A DNA stretch of 64,000 nucleotides from Scatomorpha sp040765295 (GTDB taxonomy: Bacteria > Bacillota > Clostridia > Oscillospirales > Oscillospiraceae), in the NCBI GenBank assembly GCA_040765295.1, contig JAXGSB010000001.1, positions 558,001 through 622,000 of the forward strand, given 5' to 3'. The translations under genes were made by a program, and so were the position numbers. This document shows positions 32,490 through 40,708 of the stretch, in pieces. Every line of letters starts with the position of its first letter. Positions within the stretch are counted from its first letter, which is position 1. The notes under the pieces are model-generated. The model searched no databases. It was not told the origin of the DNA and saw only the letters and a list, made by a program, of their open reading frames with translations.

Positions 32490-33842
32490 ATGGACGATAT
32501 TTCATCAAATATTAAAATAAGAAAGCCGCTTTCCACCTTCAAAATAATTGTTTTCGGCTTTATGGGAATTATCCTTTTGGGATCAATTCTCCTGACGTTG
32601 CCCATATCTTCAAACAAAGCTGTTTGGACACCGTTTGTAGAAGCCCTTTTCACAGCGACCTCGGCAGTCTGCGTGACGGGACTCGTAGTTCACGATACTG
32701 CCACATATTGGTCTGTATTTGGACAGATAATAATAATTATGCTCATACAAATAGGCGGTATGGGGGTTGTGACGGTGGCGGTATTTTTGGTCAAGATTTC
32801 GGGAAAAAAGATAGGCCTCAAGCAGAGAAGCATAATGCAGGAGGCTCTGGCGGCCCCTCATGTGGGAGGAATAATAAGGCTGACGAACTATATAATAAAA
32901 ACGGCGCTAACCATAGAGCTTATAGGAGCGGCAATAATGGCGCCCACATTCATCAAAGACTTTGGCTTAATTAAAGGCGTCTACTATGCTGTTTTCCATT
33001 CAATATCGGCCTTTTGCAATGCGGGATTCGACTTGATGGGTGTTGAAGCCCCATTTTCGTCATTGGTTTCCTATTCGGGTAAGGCCTCTATAAGCCTTAC
33101 TGTATGCGCTCTTATAGCTTCAGGCGGCATAGGGTTTCTCACATGGGAAGACATAAAGACAAATCGTCATCACTTTAGGAGCTACAGATTACAGTCGAAG
33201 GTAATTTTGATTACTACACTCATTTTGATAACGGTTCCCACACTGTATTTCTTTTTTATAGAGTTTGCCTCGTGGCATTTGCCTATGGGTGAGAGAGTCC
33301 TGGTCTCACTTTTTCAGGCGATAACCCCAAGAACTGCCGGCTTTAACAGCGTAGATTTGCTCAAACTGAGCGAGCCGGGTAAAACACTCATGATCGCTCT
33401 CATGCTTATTGGCGGTTCCCCCGGCTCGACTGCGGGAGGCATGAAAACAACAACATTCGCGGTTTTACTTCTCACGGCAATCGCTGTTTTCCGAAAAAAA
33501 CAGGATGCCGAGTGCTTCGGCAGGAGGGTAACTGACGATACAATCAGGTTTGCGGCGGTTATCTTCATGCTCTACATCACGCTTTTTTTCGTCAGCGCTT
33601 TTATTATAAGTCTTGTAGAAAAGCTGCCCATGCTCTCATGCCTTTTCGAAACAGCCTCTGCGATAGGCACTGTCGGTCTGTCTCTTGGGATTACACCAAG
33701 TCTAACGCAGGCATCATGGATAATATTAATTTGCCTGATGTTCCTGGGGCGTGTGGGCGGGCTTACACTCATTTTCGCATTCATGCCTAACGCGAGTGTG
33801 AATGTATCGAAGTTTCCGCAAGAAAAAATCATAGTAGGATAA
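32490..33842 (+). CDS. ktrB: Potassium uptake channel subunit KtrB (TrkH family)
   Basis: A 450-residue membrane protein built of four M1-P-M2 repeats. The pore-loop regions can be seen: TSAVCVTGLVV, SISAFCNAGFDL, TPRTAGFNSVD and ASAIGTVGLSLG, each with the filter glycine. It transports K+ (possibly coupled to Na+) together with the RCK-domain protein encoded just downstream. The length is as usual for KtrB. ATG with a modest SD (AGGCGAGG). Cotranscribed with ktrA. Confidence 0.94.
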   Translation: MDDISSNIKIRKPLSTFKIIVFGFMGIILLGSILLTLPISSNKAVWTPFVEALFTATSAVCVTGLVVHDTATYWSVFGQIIIIMLIQIGGMGVVTVAVFLVKISGKKIGLKQRSIMQEALAAPHVGGIIRLTNYIIKTALTIELIGAAIMAPTFIKDFGLIKGVYYAVFHSISAFCNAGFDLMGVEAPFSSLVSYSGKASISLTVCALIASGGIGFLTWEDIKTNRHHFRSYRLQSKVILITTLILITVPTLYFFFIEFASWHLPMGERVLVSLFQAITPRTAGFNSVDLLKLSEPGKTLMIALMLIGGSPGSTAGGMKTTTFAVLLLTAIAVFRKKQDAECFGRRVTDDTIRFAAVIFMLYITLFFVSAFIISLVEKLPMLSCLFETASAIGTVGLSLGITPSLTQASWIILICLMFLGRVGGLTLIFAFMPNASVNVSKFPQEKIIVG

Positions 33843-33879
33843 ATTTAATCGAATTAAGATAGAAATAGAGGAGAAAATA

Positions 33880-34527
33880 ATGAAATCAATTTTGCTGATA
33901 GGTCTCGGACGCTTCGGCAGACATATAGCTATTAAGCTGAAGGAGCTGGGACACCAGGTAATGGCTGTGGATAAGGATGAAGAGAAGGTTCAGGAAGTCT
34001 TGCCCTATGTCACCAGCGCCCAGATTGGAGACAGCACTAAAGAAAGCTTTTTAAGGTCACTGGGAGTCGGAAACTTTGATACCTGTATAGTTGCGATAGC
34101 CAGCGACTTTCAGGGGTCTTTAGAAACAACATCGCTTCTAAAAGAGCTGGGTGCTAAGTTTGTAGTCTCCCGAGCCTCCAGAGATGTGCAAGCCAAGTTT
34201 CTGCTTAGAAACGGAGCTGACGAGATAGTCTATCCGGAAAAGCAGATTGCGCACTGGACGGCGATTCGCTACAGCTCGGAGCACATATTTGACTATATTG
34301 AAATGGATGAAACACATTCCATATTCGAGGTCGCCATACCCAAAGGCTGGGTTGGGAGGACGGTGGGTGAGATGGATATCCGTCGTCACTATAAGATTAC
34401 AATATTGGCTCTCAAGCGGGATAAAGAGTTTGACATGGCAATAAATTCCGAGACAGTAATGCCGGAGAATGCCACCATAATGGTTCTGGGAAACATCAAA
34501 GATGTTCAGAAATGCTTCCACATTTGA
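33880..34527 (+). CDS. ktrA: Potassium uptake regulator KtrA (RCK domain)
   Basis: A 215-residue cytosolic gating ring subunit. It has an N-terminal RCK_N Rossmann domain (LLIGLGRFGRHIAIKL, with VDKDEEKV for the nucleotide ribose) and a C-terminal RCK_C domain (about 135-215). The family binds ATP/ADP or NAD(H) in the first domain and, in many Firmicutes, c-di-AMP in the second. The single-RCK length marks it as KtrA rather than the double-length TrkA. It lies 37 nt after ktrB with SD GAGGAG. Confidence 0.94.
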   Translation: MKSILLIGLGRFGRHIAIKLKELGHQVMAVDKDEEKVQEVLPYVTSAQIGDSTKESFLRSLGVGNFDTCIVAIASDFQGSLETTSLLKELGAKFVVSRASRDVQAKFLLRNGADEIVYPEKQIAHWTAIRYSSEHIFDYIEMDETHSIFEVAIPKGWVGRTVGEMDIRRHYKITILALKRDKEFDMAINSETVMPENATIMVLGNIKDVQKCFHI

Positions 34528-34554
34528 CAAAAGTTTTAGAAAAACCTTATGAAC

Positions 34555-34588
34555 AAAATATCCACCCGCCAAGGCGGGTGGATATTTT
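34555..34588. terminator. Bidirectional terminator after ktrA
   Basis: A 16-bp perfect stem (34555-34570 with 34573-34588) centred on CCACCCGCC-AA-GGCGGGTGG with A/T ends on both sides. It separates ktrA from the converging lipoprotein gene. Confidence 0.85.
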
Positions 34589-34637
34589 ACCACGGGACAA
34601 TACAAATATTTGATTTAATGGCAATATTATACGCGCC

Positions 34638-35375
34638 TTAGGGGCCTTCTTTGCCAATATAGGTCAGCGTGGCGGAAGTAAATTCCACTCTCCCCTTATA
34701 GGTCATAATCCCGGGATAGCCTCCATCGAAATCTTTAATAACTACAGTATCATCCGTATATTCTTTGCCTTCGTAATATGCGCGAATAGTTTTGTCCGGA
34801 AGGATTTCCAAGGCGAGACATGTTTCTTTTCCGATACCAAAATTTCGATCTTTGATTAGAGCGGCAACATTGGAAATCTTTGTACCGAAAAGTCTTGAAC
34901 CTCTCTGATTAACATCCGCATTCACGCAAAACCAGCCGGTCTTAAAAGAATCATCATAGTTATTTTCTCCAATCATGACACCGAAAGCCGTACCTTCATG
35001 TAATATGGCGCGTATTTCTATTAAAACATGTTCTCCCGGCTCGATCTTAACTGTTCTCATCAGCGCAGTATCACCCACGGCTAAGTTGTCCGCAAGAATT
35101 CGTTCGTTGTCTCGTGTGAATTTGCCATCTCCCAACACGTGCAAAGTGGGAAATTCACCAATAAGATCTATTATGTATTTTGGGGGTTCCGGAGATGCAA
35201 TATCCGTAGGTTCCGGAGATGAGGTAGTTTCAGCATTCGGGCTTGTCGTAGCGCTGTTTTCCGCAGGCGTCTTCAACTGAACGCTGCATCCCGTTAGAGC
35301 CAGCAGCGATAACAGCAGCACCACCACTGCAAACAGAAATAATACTGACGAAGCCATAGTTCTTTTTCGTTTCAT
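34638..35375 (-). CDS. Lipoprotein of unknown function
   Basis: A 245-residue exported protein. The signal (residues 1-30) ends in lipobox LTGC (Cys30), followed by a Ser/Thr/Pro/Glu linker to about residue 65. The remaining 180 residues are beta-rich with no cysteine cluster or obvious active site. FGVMIGENNYDDSFKTGWF and the pattern of strands recall concanavalin-A-like (LamG or sugar-binding) folds, but I do not recognise a family. SD AAGGAGG lies before the ATG. It is a single gene with its own promoter, converging on ktrBA. Confidence 0.75.
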   Translation of the reverse strand: MKRKRTMASSVLFLFAVVVLLLSLLALTGCSVQLKTPAENSATTSPNAETTSSPEPTDIASPEPPKYIIDLIGEFPTLHVLGDGKFTRDNERILADNLAVGDTALMRTVKIEPGEHVLIEIRAILHEGTAFGVMIGENNYDDSFKTGWFCVNADVNQRGSRLFGTKISNVAALIKDRNFGIGKETCLALEILPDKTIRAYYEGKEYTDDTVVIKDFDGGYPGIMTYKGRVEFTSATLTYIGKEGP

Positions 35376-35481
35376 AACTTGCGTCCTCCTTTTTTATTTT
35401 GCAGCCTTTTAGTCCATCAAAAATTGTGACTCCTGTAGGAGAGAGTCAAGCTTAAATATTGAAAAAACCATGCTGCTTACT

Positions 35482-35511
35482 ATTATACAACAATACATTT
35501 ATAGAAGGCAA
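35482..35511 (-). promoter_or_regulatory. Promoter of the lipoprotein gene
   Basis: Minus strand: TTGCCT (35511-35506), an 18-nt spacer and TATAAT (35487-35482). It implies a leader of about 100 nt. The region 35512-35725 shows no gene. Confidence 0.6.
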
Positions 35512-35725
35512 TATTTGTTTAAAAATTTTAAAAACACAATAAGTGCAAAATTAAAATCCAGAGTAAAGTTACGGAACCGAAAATTAAGCAATCATAGAGA
35601 ATCTCAAGGTTTATTTAACTTAAATATTCCTGACAATTCGGTTTCATAGAGGATTGAATCAAAATTATCAATGGAAATACAGTTTTGCATCTATGAAAAA
35701 GAAGATCTCAAGAATCAGGTCAAAA

Positions 35726-35761
35726 GTGCCAAAAAGCCCGTAACTACGGGCTTTTTGGCAC
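35726..35761 (-). terminator. Terminator of tRNA-Arg(CCT)
   Basis: A perfect stem from GTGCCAAAAAGCCCG to its complement, loop TAACTA, then ACTTTTG on the minus strand. It starts 30 nt beyond the tRNA 3' end. Confidence 0.8.
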
Positions 35762-35791
35762 TACATCTATATAGCTCTAAACAATGCCATA

Positions 35792-35868
35792 TGGCACGCC
35801 TGGCGCGATTCGAACGCACGACCTTCCGCTTAGGAGGCGGACGCTCTATCCTGCTGAGCTACAGGCGC
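35792..35868 (-). tRNA. tRNA-Arg(CCT), CCA encoded
   Basis: Minus strand: acceptor GCGCCTG with CAGGCGT (terminal G-U), anticodon stem TCCGC/GCGGA closing CTCCTAA (anticodon CCT), T-arm GTGCGTTCGAATCGCGC, discriminator G and encoded CCA. 77 nt. Confidence 0.95.
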
Positions 35869-35893
35869 GTATCGAGAATTGAATTGCCAGTGA

Positions 35894-35922
35894 ATTATAG
35901 CAAAGAGAAAGAAAAAAGTAAA
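35894..35922 (-). promoter_or_regulatory. tRNA-Arg(CCT) promoter
   Basis: Minus strand: TTTACT (35922-35917), a 17-nt spacer and TATAAT (35899-35894). Confidence 0.8.
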
Positions 35923-35954
35923 GCTTGGAGCGCCAATACGAAAACCAGTCAGAA

Positions 35955-35986
35955 AAAACGGCACAGCTTAAAACTCATGCCGTTTT
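35955..35986 (-). terminator. Terminator of the asnS/membrane-protein operon
   Basis: AAAACGGCA/TGCCGTTTT with a 14-nt loop. On the minus strand the stem runs into TTTTTT. It starts 5 nt after the stop codon. Confidence 0.75.
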
Positions 35987-35990
35987 AATA

Positions 35991-37289
35991 TCATTTAAAA
36001 ATTTCATCGTCATCTACGAAAAAGTCGCTCAAATTTTCTTCACGTTGCCTTTGCAGCTCTCTTTTGGCTTCCTCAAAGTCCCACTCCTGCCATCTATCGC
36101 CACTCTCGTCAAAAATAATTACGGGTTCGGCCTCGATATACTCGTCTCCGTTGGGCGACAGCGTTCTCCGTTTGCTTTCTTCTTCGCTCAGTAGCTGCGC
36201 TTCATCTAAGCTCTCATCCAAGATTACGTGCTCAAGCTCGGACACATCCTCAGGCTGAGGAACTTCGTCCTCGATACCTGGGTGTTCTAAAATCTCGGCA
36301 TTATATCCGGAAACTTTACCGTGATTATAGCCAATAAAAGATGGGGCATCTGCGCGTTCCAAAGCTGATTCCTCAGCGCTTATGCCCATTAGCCTGTCGC
36401 CTATTCTTCCGCGCCGTGTCGTGGTGATTGCAATGCTGCTGCTGTAAGGCACCATATTGTGAGCCTGTACAAATACGAAGAGCAAAAGCTGAGCGGCATT
36501 TACAAAATAGAGAAGGCTCAGCCCTAAGATTCTTTCGTCGACCACGGAAACAATGCTCAAAAAGGCTCCGAGTACAGAAAAAACCGCAGTATAATAGTCC
36601 GATTCCCGTCCATAGGCATAGCCTGAAATAAAAAACCAAGCTAAAAGCGATATGCAGAGAGCCGGTATTTCAAGGGCGTATCTCCAGACAGCCGGAGTTA
36701 CCGTGTCAGTCCTGTATGTGTAGAGGAGCCAGAAAGAAAGAGTTATTATCGGAAATAGGAAAGCTACTCTTAAAAACGGAGGTTTAGCAGGGTTTTTCAT
36801 CGAAATCGCAGCAAGAGCGAAGGCGATGCTGTTTAAGAATACGAGGACAGAGAGAACAAGGAGCATGCTGGGATAGCGGACCCTGTCGGCGTCCTTGTAA
36901 ATCAGCATGGCAGAGGCAAAAGAGAGTAAAGTTGTTAATATCCAGGCTGCCCTGTGCGCAATTTCGCCGATTCCGCTCTCTATCCTAAAGGCATCTCTAT
37001 AGCCCTTGGGAGAGGCCAAACCCTCAAGGTAGGCGTATTTATAAATATAGAAAGCCAAGCCGGCAATGACGGCAAAAACTAAAACCCCGATTGCACTGCC
37101 CCAGACATTTGTACTTATATAAAGACCGGTGTCCGTCTCATAGGCGGTCATGTTCTGAGCCCAGCGCATAAAGATGCCGAATCCTCCTGCGATAGCGGCA
37201 AGACCTACGAGAAAAAAGGATCTGGTATATTTTGCTTTTGCCTCTTTGGCTCTTAATTCCTTTTCTTTTTGTTCAGAAAAATAATCCAA
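35991..37289 (-). CDS. Eight-helix membrane protein with acidic tail, family not recognised
   Basis: A 432-residue protein. Residues 1-22 are charged (Glu/Lys). About eight hydrophobic segments then run to about residue 285: FFLVGLAAIAGGFGIF, AIGVLVFAVIAGLAFYI, AAWILTTLLSFASAMLI, LLVLSVLVFLNSIAFAL, LRVAFLFPIITLSFWLL, LCISLLAWFFISGYAYG, FSVLGAFLSIVSVV and LLYFVNAAQLLLFVFV. The last 140 residues are polar and very acidic, ending in SDFFVDDDEIFK, and probably lie in the cytoplasm. I do not recognise a family and assign no function. It lies 28 nt downstream of asnS on the same strand with SD GGAGGCAG, so it belongs to the asnS operon. Confidence 0.75.
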   Translation of the reverse strand: MDYFSEQKEKELRAKEAKAKYTRSFFLVGLAAIAGGFGIFMRWAQNMTAYETDTGLYISTNVWGSAIGVLVFAVIAGLAFYIYKYAYLEGLASPKGYRDAFRIESGIGEIAHRAAWILTTLLSFASAMLIYKDADRVRYPSMLLVLSVLVFLNSIAFALAAISMKNPAKPPFLRVAFLFPIITLSFWLLYTYRTDTVTPAVWRYALEIPALCISLLAWFFISGYAYGRESDYYTAVFSVLGAFLSIVSVVDERILGLSLLYFVNAAQLLLFVFVQAHNMVPYSSSIAITTTRRGRIGDRLMGISAEESALERADAPSFIGYNHGKVSGYNAEILEHPGIEDEVPQPEDVSELEHVILDESLDEAQLLSEEESKRRTLSPNGDEYIEAEPVIIFDESGDRWQEWDFEEAKRELQRQREENLSDFFVDDDEIFK

Positions 37290-37317
37290 TTGCTGCCTCC
37301 AAACCGATCCAGCGCAG

Positions 37318-38712
37318 TTAGAATTCCGCGCTGCCCAGAGTTCTGGGATGAGGAATTACATCTCTTATGTTAGAAACGCCGGTCATATACATAATAAGCC
37401 TGTCAAAGCCCAGACCATATCCTGCGTGACGGCAGCTTCCGTATTTTCTAAGGTCAAGATACCAGCCATACTCCTCCTCGCCCAGTCCGAGTTTCTCCAT
37501 TCGCTTCTTTAGAATATCATATCTCTCCTCACGAGCAGAGCCGCCTATAATTTCTCCGATTCCCGGGACAAGGCAGTCTGCGGCGCTCACTGTCTTTCCG
37601 TCGTCGTTAAGTCTCATATAAAAAGCCTTAATCTCCTTGGGATAATCATAAACGAAAACGGGCTTTTTAAAGTGTTCCTCTGTAAGATAACGTTCATGCT
37701 CCGTCTGCAGATCGCAGCCCCAGTAAACAGGATAGGCAAATTCTTTTCCTGATTTTTGCAGTATATCAACAGACTCGGTGTAAGAAACTCTGGCAAAACT
37801 CGAATTTCTCACCAGTTCCAATCTTTTTATAAGGCCCTTATCAACGAAGGCATTGCAGAAAGTAAGCTCGTCGGGACATTTTTCCATAACAGCGGAAATA
37901 ACGAATTTAATCATACTCTCGGCGTTGTCCATATTGTCGCAAAGGTCAGCAAAGGCCATCTCAGGCTCTATCATCCAAAACTCCGAGGCATGTCTGGGAG
38001 TGTTGGATCTCTCTGCTCTGAAGGTGGGGCCGAAGGTGTATACGTCGCCAAAGGCCATGCAGAAGTTTTCCACATTGAGCTGACCCGATACGGTAAGGCC
38101 GGCTTTCTTTCCGAAGAAGTCCTCGGAATAGTCCACCTCGCCGTTTTCCAAGCGGGGCAGATTTTCAAGGTCTAAGCTGGTCACGTGAAAAAGCTCGCCC
38201 GCTCCTTCACAGTCCGAGGCTGTGATTATGGGGGTGTGTATATACATAAAACCATTCGATTGGAAAAACTCGTGTATAGCGAAGGCTGCAACGTTTCGGA
38301 TTTTGAACACAGCCGAAAAGAGTTTGGTGCGGGGCCTTAAATGCTGAACACTCCTCAAAAACTCTATGCCATGCCTCTTTTTTTGCAGGGGATAGTCGGC
38401 AGGGGACTCGCCCTCCAAAATAATCTCCTCGGCTTTGAGTTCAAAAGGCTGCTTCGCGTCCGGGGTGAGCACAAGCTTGCCCTTGCAGATTAACGAAGAA
38501 CCCACATTATAGGCCATGACATCATCATATGCTTGAAGCTCCTCTCTGTTTAAAACCACTTGCAGAGAATTAAAGCAGGATCCGTCATTAAGTTCTATGA
38601 AACCGAAGTGCTTCATGTCCCTTGACGTGCGAATCCAACCGCATACGGTGACTGTCTTGCCATCAAATTTTTCGGGATTTTCGTAAATTGCTGAGATTTT
38701 CAGACGCTTCAT
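37318..38712 (-). CDS. asnS: Asparaginyl-tRNA synthetase
   Basis: A 464-residue class IIb synthetase that charges tRNA-Asn directly. It has an N-terminal OB-fold anticodon-binding domain (VTVCGWIRTSRDMKHFGFIE, about 20-39) and a class II core with motif 2 (FRAERSNTPRHASEFWMIEPE, starting FRAERS) and motif 3 (GYGLGFDRLIMYMTG, about 436-450). Its presence means that Asn-tRNA need not be made through the transamidation route; asnA supplies the free asparagine. SD GGAGGAAAG before the ATG. The promoter overlaps that of cysK. Confidence 0.97.
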   Translation of the reverse strand: MKRLKISAIYENPEKFDGKTVTVCGWIRTSRDMKHFGFIELNDGSCFNSLQVVLNREELQAYDDVMAYNVGSSLICKGKLVLTPDAKQPFELKAEEIILEGESPADYPLQKKRHGIEFLRSVQHLRPRTKLFSAVFKIRNVAAFAIHEFFQSNGFMYIHTPIITASDCEGAGELFHVTSLDLENLPRLENGEVDYSEDFFGKKAGLTVSGQLNVENFCMAFGDVYTFGPTFRAERSNTPRHASEFWMIEPEMAFADLCDNMDNAESMIKFVISAVMEKCPDELTFCNAFVDKGLIKRLELVRNSSFARVSYTESVDILQKSGKEFAYPVYWGCDLQTEHERYLTEEHFKKPVFVYDYPKEIKAFYMRLNDDGKTVSAADCLVPGIGEIIGGSAREERYDILKKRMEKLGLGEEEYGWYLDLRKYGSCRHAGYGLGFDRLIMYMTGVSNIRDVIPHPRTLGSAEF

Positions 38713-38753
38713 AGCTTTCCTCCAAAGAAACCGGGCGCAGCCAGAACTTTGAC

Positions 38754-38782
38754 TTGCCCTAAATCATTCTAAACATTATACT
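38754..38782 (+). promoter_or_regulatory. cysK promoter, overlapping the asnS promoter
   Basis: TTGCCC (38754-38759), a 17-nt spacer and TATACT (38777-38782). Its -10 overlaps the minus-strand -10 of asnS (38775-38780) by 4 bp. Confidence 0.6.
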
Positions 38783-38803
38783 TAAACATAGAAGAGTTTT
38801 CAA
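38775..38803 (-). promoter_or_regulatory. asnS promoter
   Basis: Minus strand: TTGAAA (38803-38798), a 17-nt spacer and TATAAT (38780-38775). Close to consensus. Confidence 0.8.
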
Positions 38804-38828
38804 TAATAAATTGAAAGGAGTATCCAAA

Positions 38829-39752
38829 ATGGCAAAAATAGCTGAAGATATACGCGAGCTTATCGGCAACACGCCGCTTATTGACTTGAAAAGGTTTTGT
38901 GCCGGCAAGAATATAGGGGCAAAGCGCATACTTGCCAAGTTGGAAAAGCAGAACCCGGCGGGCAGTGTTAAAGACAGAGCCGCCTATTACATATTGAAAG
39001 ACGCCATCCTGGAGGGCAGAATAAGTGAGGGAGGCACTGTTATTGAGCCGACAAGCGGAAATACCGGCATAGGTATAGCCTCGCTCTGCAGCCTGTTCGG
39101 ACTAAAAGCCGTTATTGTTATGCCCGATAATATGAGCGCCGAGCGCCGCAAGCTCATAGCTGCCTTTGGCGCAGAGCTGGTGCTCACTCCCGGCTCAAGC
39201 GGGATGCAGGGCGCTCTCGACAAAGCAGATGAACTGAGCCGGAGCACCCCCAACAGCATTATAGCAGGACAGTTTACAAACCTCTCAAATCCAAAGGCTC
39301 ACTATGAAACTACGGGTCCCGAAATTTGGCGCGATGCCGACGGAGATGTCGACATATTTGTTTCCGGAGTCGGCACGGGCGGCACCCTCAGCGGTGTGGG
39401 TCGATTTTTAAAGGAGCAAAAGTCTGAAATCAAAATTATCGCTGTAGAGCCTGCGGCCTCGCCGCTTATAAGTGAGGGGAGATCGGGTCCGCATGCTCTG
39501 CAGGGGATTGGAGCAAACTTTATACCCTCGATATTGGACAAAAGCCTTATTGATGATATTATATGTGTTGGAGATGAAGAGGCGATCGAAATGATGAAAG
39601 AGCTTGCCGTAAGCGAGGGCTTGCTTTGCGGAATCTCATCCGGAGCCGCTCTCTGCGCCTCTGTTAAGCTTGCCCAAAGAGAAGAAAACAAGGGCAAGAG
39701 CATAGTCTGCCTTCTGCCCGACACGGGCGAGCGCTATCTCTCATCAATCTAA
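38829..39752 (+). CDS. cysK: Cysteine synthase (O-acetylserine sulfhydrylase)
   Basis: A 307-residue PLP enzyme that makes cysteine from O-acetylserine and sulfide. Hallmarks: IGNTPLIDL, the PLP lysine in NPAGSVKDRAA, TSGNTGIGIASLC for substrate binding, the phosphate-binding GVGTGGTLSGVGRFLK and GISSGAALCASV near the end. The ATG at 38829 lies 8-9 nt after AAAGGAG; the TTG at 38811 overlaps that SD and is rejected. It is followed 14 nt later by the lipid kinase gene, so the two probably share a message. Confidence 0.95.
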   Translation: MAKIAEDIRELIGNTPLIDLKRFCAGKNIGAKRILAKLEKQNPAGSVKDRAAYYILKDAILEGRISEGGTVIEPTSGNTGIGIASLCSLFGLKAVIVMPDNMSAERRKLIAAFGAELVLTPGSSGMQGALDKADELSRSTPNSIIAGQFTNLSNPKAHYETTGPEIWRDADGDVDIFVSGVGTGGTLSGVGRFLKEQKSEIKIIAVEPAASPLISEGRSGPHALQGIGANFIPSILDKSLIDDIICVGDEEAIEMMKELAVSEGLLCGISSGAALCASVKLAQREENKGKSIVCLLPDTGERYLSSI

Positions 39753-39766
39753 GGAAGTGTAGAAAA

Positions 39767-40657
39767 ATGAAGAAACTGATGTATATAATTAACCCCGTAG
39801 CAGGGAGACAAATGTATAAGCAACATATGGCAGAGGTGCTTAAACTCATGTACGATAAGGGATATTTGCCAACAGTGTATTTCACACGTGGAAGCAACGA
39901 TGCCAAGGAGCTGGTGAGGAAAAAGGCGCACAAGTATGATTTGGTTTGCTGCTTGGGAGGCGACGGCACGCTCTCCGAGGTGGTAAACGGTATGATGCGT
40001 GTCGAAAAAAGACTTCCGATAGGCTATCTTCCATTGGGTACGGCAAACGATGTTGCAAGCACTCTGGGAATCCCCAAAAACCTGCCTCTCAGAGCGGCAA
40101 GGGCTGCAATGCTCGGAACCCCCACGCCTTGGGATGTGGGAAAGGTCACTGGAGACGACTACTTCGTGTATGTCACCGCCTTTGGAGCATTTACCGATGT
40201 CAGCTATGAAACGCCTCAGGAATCAAAGCAGAACCTGGGTCATCTGGCATATATGATAAACGGTATAGGCAGCTTGGGAAGTCTCACGGGCTATAACACC
40301 AAAGTTATTCTGGACGATAAGGAGATGATAGAGGGAGAATTTATTTTCGGAGGAGTTACAAACTCCTACTCTGTAGGGGGTATGATAAAGCTGCCCAAAA
40401 GCCACGCCATCTTGGATGACGGCAAATTTGAAGTTGCACTTTTGAAATACCCAAAGAACTTCACCGAGTTTGCAAATATGTCGAGCGATGTTATAAGCCT
40501 AAATCAGCACGGCGAATTCCTCTCTATCTATCAGGCCAAAAAGGTGCGGTTTATCTTCGACGAGCCGGTTGCCATGACAAGAGACGGGGAAAGAGGCGGC
40601 ACATATCAGGATATAACTATCGAAAACGTGCGGAAAGCCATTCATATAATTGCATAA
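39767..40657 (+). CDS. Diacylglycerol kinase-family lipid kinase (YegS/DagK type)
   Basis: A 296-residue cytosolic or membrane-associated lipid kinase. The N-terminal DAGK catalytic domain has INPVAGRQ, the nucleotide-binding CLGGDGTLSEVVNG and PLGTANDVASTL; the C-terminal half is the beta-sandwich substrate domain with GGVTNSYSVGGMIKLP. The lipid substrate (diacylglycerol or another) cannot be told by eye. SD GGAAGTG lies before the ATG. Cotranscribed with cysK and followed by a terminator. Confidence 0.92.
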   Translation: MKKLMYIINPVAGRQMYKQHMAEVLKLMYDKGYLPTVYFTRGSNDAKELVRKKAHKYDLVCCLGGDGTLSEVVNGMMRVEKRLPIGYLPLGTANDVASTLGIPKNLPLRAARAAMLGTPTPWDVGKVTGDDYFVYVTAFGAFTDVSYETPQESKQNLGHLAYMINGIGSLGSLTGYNTKVILDDKEMIEGEFIFGGVTNSYSVGGMIKLPKSHAILDDGKFEVALLKYPKNFTEFANMSSDVISLNQHGEFLSIYQAKKVRFIFDEPVAMTRDGERGGTYQDITIENVRKAIHIIA

Positions 40658-40663
40658 AATAAA

Positions 40664-40693
40664 GGAGCTGTATAAAAGTACAGCTCTTTTTTT
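40664..40693 (+). terminator. Terminator of cysK-lipid kinase unit
   Basis: GAGCTGTA/TACAGCTC with a 6-nt loop and a run of seven T. Confidence 0.9.
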
Positions 40694-40708
40694 AAAGGAT
40701 AAGTTAGC

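Noticed and set aside
35671..35988. Open frame of 105 codons on the plus strand
   Set aside because: It runs through the tRNA-Arg(CCT) gene, its terminator and its promoter in antisense, and has no SD.
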